Of a stretch of DNA of 64,000 bases, positions 30,411 to 46,173 are shown piece after piece (position 1 is the stretch's first letter; every line of letters starts with the position of its first letter). Source of the DNA: Multifurca ochricompacta (lineage: Eukaryota; Basidiomycota; Agaricomycetes; Russulales; Russulaceae). The notes under the pieces are model-generated. The model saw only the letters and a program-made list of their open reading frames with translations. It searched no databases and was not told where the DNA came from. The translations under genes and the position numbers were made by a program. Location: assembly GCA_022496185.1 (NCBI GenBank), contig WTXG01000013.1:186001-250000 (forward strand), in the 5' to 3' direction.

Positions 30411-33400
30411 ATGTCAAAGCGCCATCTTTCTCCAACCCCCCCCCCAGCAAAGCGTGCTAGGCAAGAAGAAGAACACCCGGAGTCACTCTCCTCTTCCCTC
30501 ACTTCACTCTCCTCTTCTTCAATGGATGTCGATCAAGCATCTCTTATTTCATCCCGTCGCCTCCCTGTGGAACGCCTCAATCGTTTTATGGACCTTTTGC
30601 GGTTTGCCATTGCACCAGATGCTTCAGACCAGGAGATTGAAGATGAACTCGCACTTATCTATGGGCGCTTTGAGGTTGCATATCGTGGGCTCAAAACAGA
30701 TTATGTCAGTCAAATAGTGTTCGAGGAGAATGCTATCCGAGAAAAAGTGGATTTCATCAACGTATTTAAAAGGGCAGCAAGAGCGGATGCCACTGAGGAT
30801 GACTGCCAAGCTGTCGTGACTCATAGTCTGTATCTTTTCTCTTTCAAATCAATCAACTCGATGAACCTTTTTCCTTAGGTGTCTTTTGGCCTAAGCCCGT
30901 CCTTAAAGGTAAGGCCCAAGAACTTTCCCCCCTATAATCGATTTCTAATCTCATTGCGTTCCAGGAGCCCGCTCCATAGAATTGGAGGAAATTGGTTCGT
31001 CTAAGAATACTTCAAATCTAACCCCTCAATTAAATCATATCAGCTGTCGTGAATTCGTGGAATGCAAAATTTGTTTACGACGCTCCACTCTACGGCCTAA
31101 AAAGGCACATCACGCGCGAAATAGAATTGATAAAGGAGAGGGGGAAAAAAGTGTATGCGCGCTATTGCTCCATCGTCCAGTCATCTGGGATGGGGAAATC
31201 ACGCTTGATAGATGAACTGTCCAAAAAGGACTTTGTCATTCCGATAAACCTGCGCCCTGAAGACAGCAAAGGTTTGTCTTGTCTTCTTATTTCTTGTCAT
31301 AGCTTGCGTAATCGATTTTATAGGTTATCCCCCTCCGGACCACGAACTTCGTCGTTTTCTCGCGTTGGGTGGTGGTGACAACGCTGATTTGGCCTATTCT
31401 CGGGCATGCCATTTCATGCTCGCTTTGTTCAAAGAGACGGCGATACTCCTGAATAGGCTTGATGCCCCTAATAGGGCTGACCGGATCCACAGGTTCCGAG
31501 AATATATGTCACGCGGTCAGGACATGACAAGCACAGGGAAAGATAGGAAATCATTTTATGAAGGCGTTGTTGCCCGGGCCAACGGGGTACGTCCGTCACA
31601 GTTCATTCATACTCTTCATTATTTCTAAAAACTTTGAAGAGTATGAACGCACACCGTGGTGTAGACGCTAATCAATTAAGAGAAGCATTTGACAATCTTA
31701 AAAACGTAGTGAATGATCCAAGTCCAAGGGACCTTCGTCCTGAGGACACTCATGTTGACATATATGTCATGTTTGATGAGGCCCATTCCCTCACAAACCC
31801 TTTCAGCGAGCATGACTCGCGCTCTCCTTTTACTGAACTACGCCGAACACTTCGGGTGTTTGCGAAAAAACCTATATGGACTTTTTTTCTTTCCACTACT
31901 GGGAAGATCACCCAATTCTCACAGCCACGTTCTGCGGACCCTTCCAACCATATCAGACGGGGGGAATTATTAACACCCGGCCCTTACATTTACCTTGGGT
32001 TTGACCAGCTGATGGAAACTCGGAAGATCTCTAAACGTAATACTCTTGAAGATGTCACTTTGTTGGAGTGTGTTGCTCATATGGGAAGGCCATTGTAAGT
32101 CATGTCTTATTCTGTCTTAACCCTTTTTTTTACATTTTCCAGGTGGGGTGGATATTATGACCACGGGGACAATGTTACCCGCGGGACCTACTTGATTTTG
32201 CCCAGGAAAAACTACTATGTGGGCCTGGAAGCGAGGGCCTTTCCGATGCGCAGACATACGCGGTTTTGTCTCAGCGTTTGGCGCTGGATATTGACACCTC
32301 CCAATACCTTTTACCATCAGCGACCCCTCTGACGCCCACGGAAATCGTTCACGAACAAATCTCAAATCATATGCGTGTCTGCATCTCTGTCGGCAAGGGA
32401 TTCGAGTCTATGCGTGCAGTTGCTTCGTCCGAGCCTATCCTTTCCGAGGCCGCTTATCTTGTCATGAAGGGTGGACATGGGTTTAGCCTACCTGTGGCGC
32501 TCGAAAAGGTTCTATCAGGGTTCGCTGTCAGTCAAGGGGCCCGTGGAGAGTTATTTGTCGCTGCCTGGTTCACTTGGGCTCGCGACCACGCAGTCGGAAG
32601 AAAAGGCGACCCTTCCGACGGGGTGCTCTGTCATACCTTTTCGGTCAAGGAACTGTTCCAAAGTCTGTTTTCTGCGTCGACCATCAGATCAATCTTGAAG
32701 ACCAAGCCGTCTCTGTGTCCACAGAAAGAAAAAGAGAATCAGCCACTATTCGAAAAGGTATTCGATGGGGCCACAATGCATTTTAATCATTTCGTCAAAC
32801 CGTACGAACACGATGTGCTGGCGCGTAAATATCTAATCCGTTTCATGGCAAGAGGCGCCGCAGCTCTGGGTTCTAATTGCCAACCTGGCTTTGATGCAGT
32901 TTACCCATACTTGTATGGGGGCATTGACCTTGACATGCAGAAACTTGGGTTTATAATTGTCCAAGTGAAGAACGATCCAGACATCAGTCGGAGCGATTTT
33001 AACGAACTTTTCAAGAAGATGGATCCATTCAAATATAAGTTGCTTGACGAGTCAGACAAGAAAGATGGCACATTTCCAATCCCCATCATTCGTATTCTTT
33101 TCACTCTTTCTTCTCGAGGTACTCCTACCTTGGAACGGATGAAGTACGATTCGCCTTTAGATGGTGCAATGACCCTGGACATAAATGGACAACCACTTTT
33201 CACTTCATACGATTATGTGTGTTCAGGGGTCAGTAGCGATATCCTCTTACCAGTGGTGGCGGGCCCTCCAGATAAATGGGAAGCATTAGTAAATAAGCGG
33301 GTGGGTTGGGATGCACTTTTCAAGAGTTCAAATGAAGATGAGATACTTCGTTCCCAACTTCCCAGTACTGGGACAAACGAGATACACGATAGGTCTTGGT

Positions 33401-33414
33401 GGAATGATACTTAA
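30411..33414 (+). CDS. Crinkler-like protein: P-loop/DEAH NTPase with PD-(D/E)XK-like nuclease (copy 1, one frameshift)
   Basis: Seven exons fit by frame and GTNNGT donors: 30411-30825, 30879-30908, 30965-30994, 31044-31271, 31324-31586, 31640-32094, 32143-33414. Their sum is one base short of a whole number of codons (about 897 residues expected), because a 1-base deletion near 32180 breaks the frame; relic copy 2 shows the undeleted reading. Walker A is QSSGMGKSR (exon 4, about 31178-31205), Walker B IYVMFDEAH (about 31760-31785). The C-terminal part has GFDAVYPYLYG and, about 17 residues on, IIVQVKND, which fits the D...QxK core of restriction-like nucleases. This NTPase-nuclease layout matches the Crinkler/CR effector class; the assignment is from motifs only. 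If the deletion is real, translation ends at 32332 and the nuclease is lost. Confidence 0.75.
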
Positions 33415-34037
33415 TAGTTATGTGACCTGTAATCTTGTGGGAGATTGGAGAAATATATTTATGTATTGTTATGATGGGTTTGGAACTCACCTGTGTAAGG
33501 TGTGAGCGTTGGGCATGAAACCTCATCAGGAGAATGACATTTGCTAGAACGACTAGTGTAAGAGCTAGAGAAGCGAGTAGCTCAGTCTTTGGAACAGAAA
33601 GAAGCTGATAGTCCTATAATAAAGTAAGAAATTTGCACGATACCTCGTGCATTGTGTAGAATGGCCTCAATGTGATCGATCCCGGGCCGCCATATCCGGT
33701 ATCAATATGGCTGCTAGGGCGCCAGACCGCATTAGCCATAAATAGGTTAAGTCACTACACATGTGACGCTTTTGTGACAGATTCGTGACGGCTTTCCTCT
33801 CTGCACCCAAATGTATTTACTGAGGCACCTCCTAAAGTAGATATGACTTTAGGAAGCTGCACGCAGAATTTAATAAATAAAACAAAAGGATAAATGGAAA
33901 AAATCAAAAATATACTTTCATTCTTAATGCATGGGAATCGGACTTGAGACGGCATAGCGTGACGTGAAGGTGTAATAAGAGAATGGCAACCGAATTGGAG
34001 GGCCGAGACAATAAAACAATACACGTAATTAATTGCA
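33415..34037. other. Intergenic, no gene seen
   Basis: AT-rich sequence between the NTPase-nuclease gene and the hydrolase block. Only short open frames without motifs. Confidence 0.5.
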
Positions 34038-35930
34038 TAGTAACTCATTCCAGCCAAGTACGCGATGATGGGTAAACACTATGAAATGGTGAAACGTGCT
34101 ATGTCTCAAGGTTCACCATGACTTATCTGCTTCACTTCTGTTCCGAGAAAGGACGATAGCGCTGAACCGCCGAAAACTACCTTCTCAACGCGTAAGTGTC
34201 GGTCGGTAGGGCTACCACATTTATAACTAGCTTCTATGCACTTCATCCATCCAACTCATCTTGCGCCAGTGATTCCCCACTTCTTTCGACATGCCTGATG
34301 AATTGTCACTCCAGCTCCCTCCATTCAATGGTTCTATTGTCCGCGTCTCGATCCTCTATGCTGGCCGTATGGAGATACCAACGGCCATGATGCTTCAGCC
34401 GCAGATACCCGGACACGACATCGTGGATGCCCCAATCTATAGCTTTCTAGTTGAGAATGACAAAGTCGGGAAGAAGCTCATGTACGACCTTGGTATGATG
34501 AAAGATTGGGAGGAAAGACAGGCCCCACCAAGTGAGCCCCCCTTTCAGGCCATAGACTTTACCGTCGTTCTCCTTTTTCTTTACTTTCGTGGGAGGAACA
34601 CCGTCTTTCCGTACCAGTCGAAATTTGATGTGTAGCTAACTGTGTATTGTTCAGTCCGTAACCAAATGCAAAGTGCGAACGTGACCGTTGATATTCCCTC
34701 CGACGTCGTCGACATCCTGAAGTCCGCTTCGGTCCCACTTTCTTCCATCAATTCTATCCTCTGGTCCCATCACCATGCCGACCATACGGGAGATCCGTCC
34801 CTCTTTCCGCCGACTACCTCCATCATCGTCGGCCCCGGATTCAAGTCCAACCCCCAGACATACCCAGGCTATCCTGATAACCCAGACGCTCATACAGTTC
34901 AAGATGCCTTCAAAGGTCGTGATCTCATAGAGTTGGACTTCGACGCATCCCCCTTGAAAGTGTGTGGATTGCGAGCCATCGATTGGTTCGAGGACGGTTC
35001 TTTCTACATCCTTGAAGCCCTCGGACACACCAGCGACCACATTATGGCACTGGCACGTACTTCTGAAGACAGGTTTTTGCTTCTTGCAGGAGATGCCGCT
35101 CATCACGTCGGCGAGTTCCGCCCCACTCCTCTTCTTCCTCTCCCAGAATTTATTCGACCATCTCCATTTGGAGCCCCGAGATCGGTCATTGCCTGCCCTG
35201 GATCCATCTTTGAACAAATCCACCCATGCTCGCATTCCCATGACAGTGGCTCCTTCAGAACCACCCCATTTTATGAACCTCTTTCGGTCATCAACTCGGA
35301 TCCGGCGACTGCTCGAGTAACGCTTGAAGCGCTCAAGGTATTTGACGCGAGTCCAGATGTGCTTGTCATTCTTGCGCATGACCCTTCTCTCCGCGACGTA
35401 CTCGAGTTCTATCCAGAAGGGGATCTCACAGGCTGGGAAAGGCAGGATGGACAGCCTAATAGCAAAGAAGCCGGAACGTGGAGATTTTTGAGGGACTTTG
35501 GCACGAAGGATATACAGGAACTAGTAAAGGCGCAACAGAAAACGGAATAGTTATGATGTTATGATGGTGTAGGTCGAGCTGAAGTCCCCCCAAATGTGTC
35601 GGGAATTGTAAAATTATAGTCGCGCGTCGCTATGCAAATCCCAATCAGTGCGTTGTACCATGGGTGTTCCAAACCCAAGGGACGAGAGACTTGCGTAATG
35701 CATTGAAAGAATCCTATTATGACAGTGACCGACAAACTACTACCTATCGCACCTTTCTAATTCGATCGATTGCTACACTTGTCTCGCTAACGATTATGCC
35801 ACTTTTCAACTGGGCTGTGTTTATGGTTTTATTGTTCTGTTGAGAATGGGCACATAAGTGCTAACTGCTGCCACTACCACTGCCAGCATGGGCTTGAATC
35901 CTTCCCTTATAAAGATATAAAGAATTTACC
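34038..35930 (+). repeat. Inverted duplication block, copy A (hydrolase gene plus flanks)
   Basis: This block, from about ACTCATTCCAGCC to past the hydrolase 3' flank, reappears in inverse orientation at 56860-58590. Both promoters (AACTAGCTTC..GCACTTCATCCATCCAACTC type) and the tail (GGGAAGGATTCAAGCC in reverse) are included. Ends are approximate. Confidence 0.8.
34291..35550 (+). CDS. Metallo-beta-lactamase-fold hydrolase, copy 1 (378 aa)
   Basis: Two exons, 34291-34531 and 34655-35550, joined across a 123-bp GTGAGC...TTCAG intron with a GCTAAC branch site. The zinc site is complete: SHHHADHTGD (HxHxDH, about residue 116), LGHTSDHIM (His), LLAGDAAHH (Asp) and VILAHDPSL (His). The N-terminus FLVENDKVGKKLMYDLGM is the usual first strand pair of MBL hydrolases such as lactonases. 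No signal peptide or membrane segment is seen, so it is probably cytosolic. Substrate unknown. A TTATAAC box lies ~70 bp upstream of the ATG. The exon lengths equal those of copy 2, so both copies look intact. Confidence 0.9.
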
Positions 35931-36216
35931 CCTAGATAGCTTAGCATGAAATGAGAATTGTTGAAAAAGCTGAAATAGAAGCCACAGTCATACATCTGAT
36001 AACGCACACTGACACTGCTCAGGCTCTGACTGGTGGGCCCTGGACTAGCCATGTCAGTGTTACCACAACTAGTGCACTTAAGTACTAGATATTCCATTGT
36101 TTAATTTCCCTCTTGATGGTCCTTAGACATATTCAGTTACCTCAGTCTTTCTACCCACACCTAACAGGTCGCATCATTGCCAGCCAGCATCCAAGTCGCC
36201 TCGCTCTCGTCAAGAG
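35551..36216. other. Hydrolase 3' flank; short hydrophobic reading on minus strand, no firm gene
   Basis: The first ~380 bp belong to the duplicated block. At 35840-35912 the minus strand could encode GFKPMLAVVVAAV-like residues; in copy B the same place (56906-57010) gives GFKPLLAVAVVAVGIYVLIS, a plausible membrane helix, before a stop. The reading is out of frame downstream here. It may be the end of an older duplicated gene. Confidence 0.3.
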
Positions 36217-36300
36217 ATGAAAACGCACGCACCGCCCCTCTTCCTCCTTTCCCCTACCTCCAGCGATGCCCAAATCGACGAGCTACTCAAATCTCTGTGA
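36217..36300 (+). pseudogene. Orphan first exon cut by an LTR fragment
   Basis: A 28-codon frame MKTHAPPLFLLSPTSSDAQI... runs into the LTR-like fragment that starts at about 36297 and stops there. Its composition resembles a coding exon, but nothing downstream continues it. The original gene is not recognised. Confidence 0.25.
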
Positions 36301-36541
36301 ACGGATCAAGGTAGGCCGGACCGGATCCGAGGTGACCGGTGTTGCCGGTGTGAGACGGACTGACATACTTACCAACATTCCACTTCATAAGATACAATCC
36401 TTAGTAGCACAGCACAGCACGCTCTTTACAATATTTAAGGACAGTTTCTCTGTATCTTGCACTTCAGCTTTGACCATTCATAACTGGATCATCTTGCTAC
36501 CCATTTAAGTAGCTCTTATCTAACCTCAGCTGCATTCAACA
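36297..36541 (+). repeat. Internally deleted LTR, family of 29720-30128
   Basis: It shares GGCCGGACCGGATC, the GAGGTGAC(T/C)GG words, a TATTTAAGGACA box, TTTGACCATTCA and CTAACCTCAGCTGC with the nested LTR at 29720, but is 245 bp against 409. No target-site duplication is seen. Confidence 0.7.
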
Positions 36542-37870
36542 GTTAATTCACTTCATAGTCTCATGATAACCCTTGTCATTTCCGTTTCCTTTTCTTGCTC
36601 TTTCGTGCACCTTCCATGTTATTCCACGTCGCGTCGTCATTACTAGGTAGCGTCCTCAACACACACTCTTCCACAAGATTCTGCTGTATTCTATTTAGGT
36701 GATGTCATTCTCTGAAGACTCGTATGTACCATAGGGATTCGGCTCAAAGACCTCAGTCTAGAGCTTTTGTACCTTGCAGGCTTTACTTGACTTGACTCAC
36801 GAATCCAAATCCCTTCTTTGCTTTGCTTGCGTGCATAAGCAACTATCTACTAAGTCAAAATCCACCTGACTCTCGAATCCACGCCGAACGGTTAAGCCAA
36901 CTGTAACAGTCTCCTACAACTCTAGCACAGCTATAAATGAGTGCAGGACTGTATCATAATCATTGTAAACGAGTGAAGTAATTGGTGACTATTGTACTGC
37001 ACTCACAACCTGTTACAATTATCGGTCATGTGATGTGGATACCTTTTTTCTGTTTGCTTCTCTCATTGTCTCACAACCTAGGCAGTGCCTTCAACGCTCA
37101 AGTCTTGCTCAACAACGTTACCTCGCACGGAGTTCCATCGTATTCCAGGAGTGGGAGACGTCATAGCTCGTACCCTTCTGTAAATCAGTGGGCCGGAGCG
37201 CGAATAGAAGAACTGCTCGTATCATCGTATTTTCCTACAGGTTTCACGGTTAGTGCTTGAGCCATCGCCACCTACGGTGCTTCTATCACGTTTGTTCTTG
37301 CTGGTATGTCGTGCAGCATAGCGACAGGCACAAGCGATGTCGGATCTCGCTTCACTAGTCCTTCAGCACGGTTAATTATATCCCGTGCTTCCCGTGCTGA
37401 TCTTGGCACTTCAGTAGGTTGGCTAACGGTTGGTACCGTTCTGCGTGATCTGATAAGGCGATCGTCGGTTATTCCGAAGTACAAAGGGTCGATGATGAGA
37501 CAGCTGTTTTGTACCCAAGACAAAACAGAGAAGGAAAGGAACGAGAATATATTCGCGAGTCGACCGCCTTCTGAAACAGTGAGAGTGAGATGAGTGTCGG
37601 AATAGCAGCCCCAGCGAGATGGCGGCCTGGACCAACTATTTTATACTTGTATAACACCTGAACCTCAGTCTTTGTGGTAATTTAGTTAATACCATTCTCA
37701 CTCGAAGCTATAATATTATTTTACTAATTCTCTCACTGTAGCTATTCACCTGAGTTAGCGAGCTTTAATCAATAAGATGTTTCTACCTGCTTTCAGACTG
37801 CTAAGTTTCTAGCTTCCCATTTATCCTATGTCCCACTAAACTACTTCACATAACAACTATCAGTCATCAA
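36542..37870. other. No recognised gene
   Basis: Short frames on both strands (36982-37260 plus, 37272-37523 minus, 37306-37593 plus) overlap and have no family signature. A real exon here cannot be excluded, because splice-like sites are frequent, but no consistent model emerged. Confidence 0.4.
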
Positions 37871-40246
37871 TCAACTCTCATTCCACCAAAACACACTGCG
37901 TCTGTCATCCATTCTACTAGCCGGAAGTTCAGAACAAAATATATCAAAAAACCCCTTCCAATCACACTTATTTATCAACTCTTTCCATTTATCAGGAGAG
38001 TCCACCACCACCAGTAAGAGGATGTTCTCACCAACCTCTGAACACACATAATTGCATGAAGTGAAAAGGGGTTGTCCATTTGAGTCCAGTGTCGTTGCAC
38101 CATCTGACAGCAACTTGAACTTCATCCATTCCACAATAGGGGTACCTTGAAAAAAAGAGAGAAGAGTATACAAATGATCAGGATCAGGAATGGGCCATCT
38201 TCCTTGTCTGACTCGCCAAGCAAATTATATTTGAATGGATCCATCTTCTTAAACAGTTCGATAAAATCGCTCTGACCAATGTTTGAATCATTCTTCACTT
38301 GGACAATTATAAATCCAACTTTCTGCACATCAAGGTCAGTGCCCCCATACTAAAAATGGATAAACTGCATCAAAGCCAGGTTGACAATTAGCGCCCAGAA
38401 CCGCCGCGCCCCGTGCCATGAAACTGACTAGATAGCTACAAGCCAGGACATTGTGTTCATGCTGTTTGATGAAATGATTAAAATGCATTGTGGCCCTATT
38501 AAATACCTTTTCGAATAGCGGCTGATTCGCTTTTTCTTTCTGCGGACACAGAGACGGTTTGTCCTTCAAGATCGATTTCCAAATTGATTCGGGAAATAGA
38601 CTTTCGAGCAGTTTCTTGACAGTAAAAAAATGACAAAGCGTCCCATCAGGAAGATCGCCTTTTCTTCTAACCGCCTGGTCGCGTGCCCAAGTGAACCTGG
38701 CGGCGACCAATAACTTTCCACGGGCCCCTTGATTGATGCAGAATCCAGATAAAGCCTTTTCAAATGCCACAGGTAGGCTAAACCCATGCCCATCATTCAT
38801 GACACGATAAGCCGCCTCTGAGAGGATCGGCTCGAACGAAGCAACTCCGCGTATAGACTCGAATCCCTCTCCGACAGAGATGCAGACCCGCATATGATTT
38901 GCGATTTGATCCTGCATAATTTCCCGCAAGCTTCACAGGGGTCGCTAATGGAAAAACGTATTTGGAAGTGTCATATCCAACGCCAAACGCTGAGACAAAA
39001 CCGCATATAACTGCGCATCCGAAAGGTTCTCGCTTCCAGGCCCACATAGTAGTTTGTCCTTTGCAAATCCAATCAGTTCCTTGCGAGTAACTTGGTCGCC
39101 ATAGTCATAACATGTACCCCACCTGGAAAATGTAAAAAAAAAAGGTCAAGACATAACATATGGCTTACGATGGCCTTCCCATGTGAGCGATGCACTCCAA
39201 CGAAGTGATGTATTTAAGAGTTTCACATTTTGGGATCTTTCCAAGTTACCATCAGCTGGTCAAACCCAATGTAAATGTAAGGATCGGGCGTTATTAAGTT
39301 TCTCAGCCCGATACGGTTCGAAGGGCCCACAGAACGTGGTTGTGAGAATTTGGTGATCTTCCCAGTGGTAGGAGTGGAAAGAAAAAATGACCATATAAGA
39401 TTATACCGCAATGTATGACGTGCTCGTTGCAATTCAGCAAAAGGAGACAGAAAGTCGTACCCTCCGAAAGGTTTTGTGAGCGAATGAGCCTCATCGAACG
39501 AAATGTAGATGTCGACCTGAGGTTTTAGAGAAGGAGGCTCTACTTTACTTGCATGATTCACTGCCTCTCGAAGACGTTCGAATGCATGGTCAAGTTGTTT
39601 AATCTCCACAACAGGGTCTGTGCTCGACCTCTTCAGGAAAGTTAAGTGAATGAAAATTATGAACGAGCCGTGACAGACGTACGTCTTTGGCCTTGGCCCA
39701 GCCAAGAACACGATTGTAAAATGATTGCCTATCTGCACCCGTGGATCTAATATCCTGACCATTATGAATTAATTATAGGGGTGGACAAGTTCGTGGGCCT
39801 TACTGAGGGGCAAATGTATAGTCCAAAAGACATTCCTTAGAGTATGATGATTTGATTGATTTGATAGGGAAAAGATAATGAGCATGAGTTACGACAGCCT
39901 GGTAGTCATCCTTAGTGGCATCCTCCCTTGTTGACGTTCTCAAGACGTTGAAGAAATCGTCTTGTTTCTGGTGAAACGTTTTTCTTGAAATCCTCATCGC
40001 TGACATGATTTGCTAGTATGGACTCTCAAAGCGCCCATAGATTGCCCGAAGCTCCTCTTTAATCTCCTGGTTTGATGCATCTGGTGTTTCAGGTAAATAT
40101 TTCATAAAAAGTTTGAGGACCTCTGAAGGGAGGCGAAAGGATGAAGTAAAGGGTGAGTATATTCCTTGATCTTTGATCTGGGGAGAGCTTGGAGAAGGAT
40201 GGCGCTCAATGGTTTTGTTAACAATCCCTCGCATAATGTCTGTCAA
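37871..40246 (-). pseudogene. Crinkler-like NTPase-nuclease relic (copy 2)
   Basis: Homologous to copy 1 along its length on the minus strand, broken into frames at 40013-40246, 39800-40006, 39223-39762, 38336-38929, 38122-38328 and 37871-38173. Walker B is kept (IYISFDEAH, about 39490-39515), and so is the nuclease-like IIVQVKND (about 38290-38315), but the region that should carry Walker A is deleted. A stop directly follows the FDAVYPFL motif. The end, FWWNES, parallels WWNDT in copy 1. It lies only 186 bp from the divergent Hsp70 start codon. Confidence 0.85.
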
Positions 40247-40281
40247 TTATACTGTGTGGTTGTAGCAGTTCCCCTGGCGAT

Positions 40282-40299
40282 TTCCGGAACATTCCATTC
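40282..40299 (+). promoter_or_regulatory. Heat-shock element upstream of mitochondrial Hsp70
   Basis: TTCCGGAACATTCCATTC contains TTC-nn-GAA-nn-TTC, a canonical three-unit HSF site, plus a fourth TTC at the next step. It lies about 134-151 bp before the SSC1-type ATG. Heat induction through HSF is known for this gene class. Confidence 0.7.
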
Positions 40300-40432
40300 C
40301 AAACAACTCCAAACAAGTCAGAGAATGGCACGTGATGTTAAAATTTCCCGCAACGCGAATCGGCGCGGCTCACTCCTTTTACCTTTTCTTTCTCACCTTC
40401 ACCAACCACCGACCACTTTCTTCCCTTTTCTC

Positions 40433-42939
<2,507 letters not shown>

Positions 42940-43637
42940 GCGGTTCCCCCTTTTTCTGTCCTTGTGCCTCGCCTTGCCGACCTCTCACGCCCCCACTTCT
43001 CTCTTGCTATGCAGTTCATCGCGTTACATTATGACCTGGCATTCCCTTTGTGCTCATTTAGACCATTAAAAGTATATCGTTTTGCTCACCACCCCACCAC
43101 TACGCACTTTAACATGTTTATTGTACTCACGCATATTCATCACTCACCCCACTCAGTACTCGCACATTTTCCTCTTATGTTTCTTTTTCATGACTGTACC
43201 AGAGTAGCTCTCGGATCACAGTTGCTAATGACGAATGAACTTTGGAGGAACTTTTCGGATTGCAACGTGCAACTTTTATTTTGAAAGTGAATTAGTTATC
43301 GATGTCGCTACTCACGGCATTGCAACATGAGCACGAGCTTCTAGGTGCCTTATGGCTGTACTTTATGGCCTCGCTTGGCCTTGGCGTGCGCCTAAGCGTA
43401 GGGCATTGCATCCGTGCGGTCCTAAGAATCACTTTGGAACTGCGTACAGCATCATTTCAAAAAACAAACTTGAAAAGAATTACGACATTTCCCTTTTTGA
43501 TTGTCTTGTATGTCTTGTTTTATCTCTAATACTACACACAAACTTCAAAGCAGCACTGCTATAAGCGACAACATGGCCATCGATTCGTTCAATTGTACAA
43601 AAAGAAAAAACTTTACAAAAAATCCTACATCCATCGC
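42940..43637. other. Convergent 3' region between Hsp70 and MATE genes
   Basis: Pyrimidine-rich 3' flanks of two convergent genes. No further gene seen. Confidence 0.5.
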
Positions 43638-46155
<2,518 letters not shown>

Positions 46156-46173
46156 AATAAAGATGGCAGGCAA

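Noticed and set aside
30411..33414. Considered as another NACHT/STAND receptor because of its P-loop
   Set aside because: No Goodbye or NACHT motifs such as hhhDALDE or TSRPE; Walker B is DEAH and the C-terminus is nuclease-like.
34651..35379. 242-codon minus-strand frame (and the equivalent plus frame at 57100-57759)
   Set aside because: Both are antisense shadows of the two hydrolase genes; the sense strand has a complete zinc site and intron.
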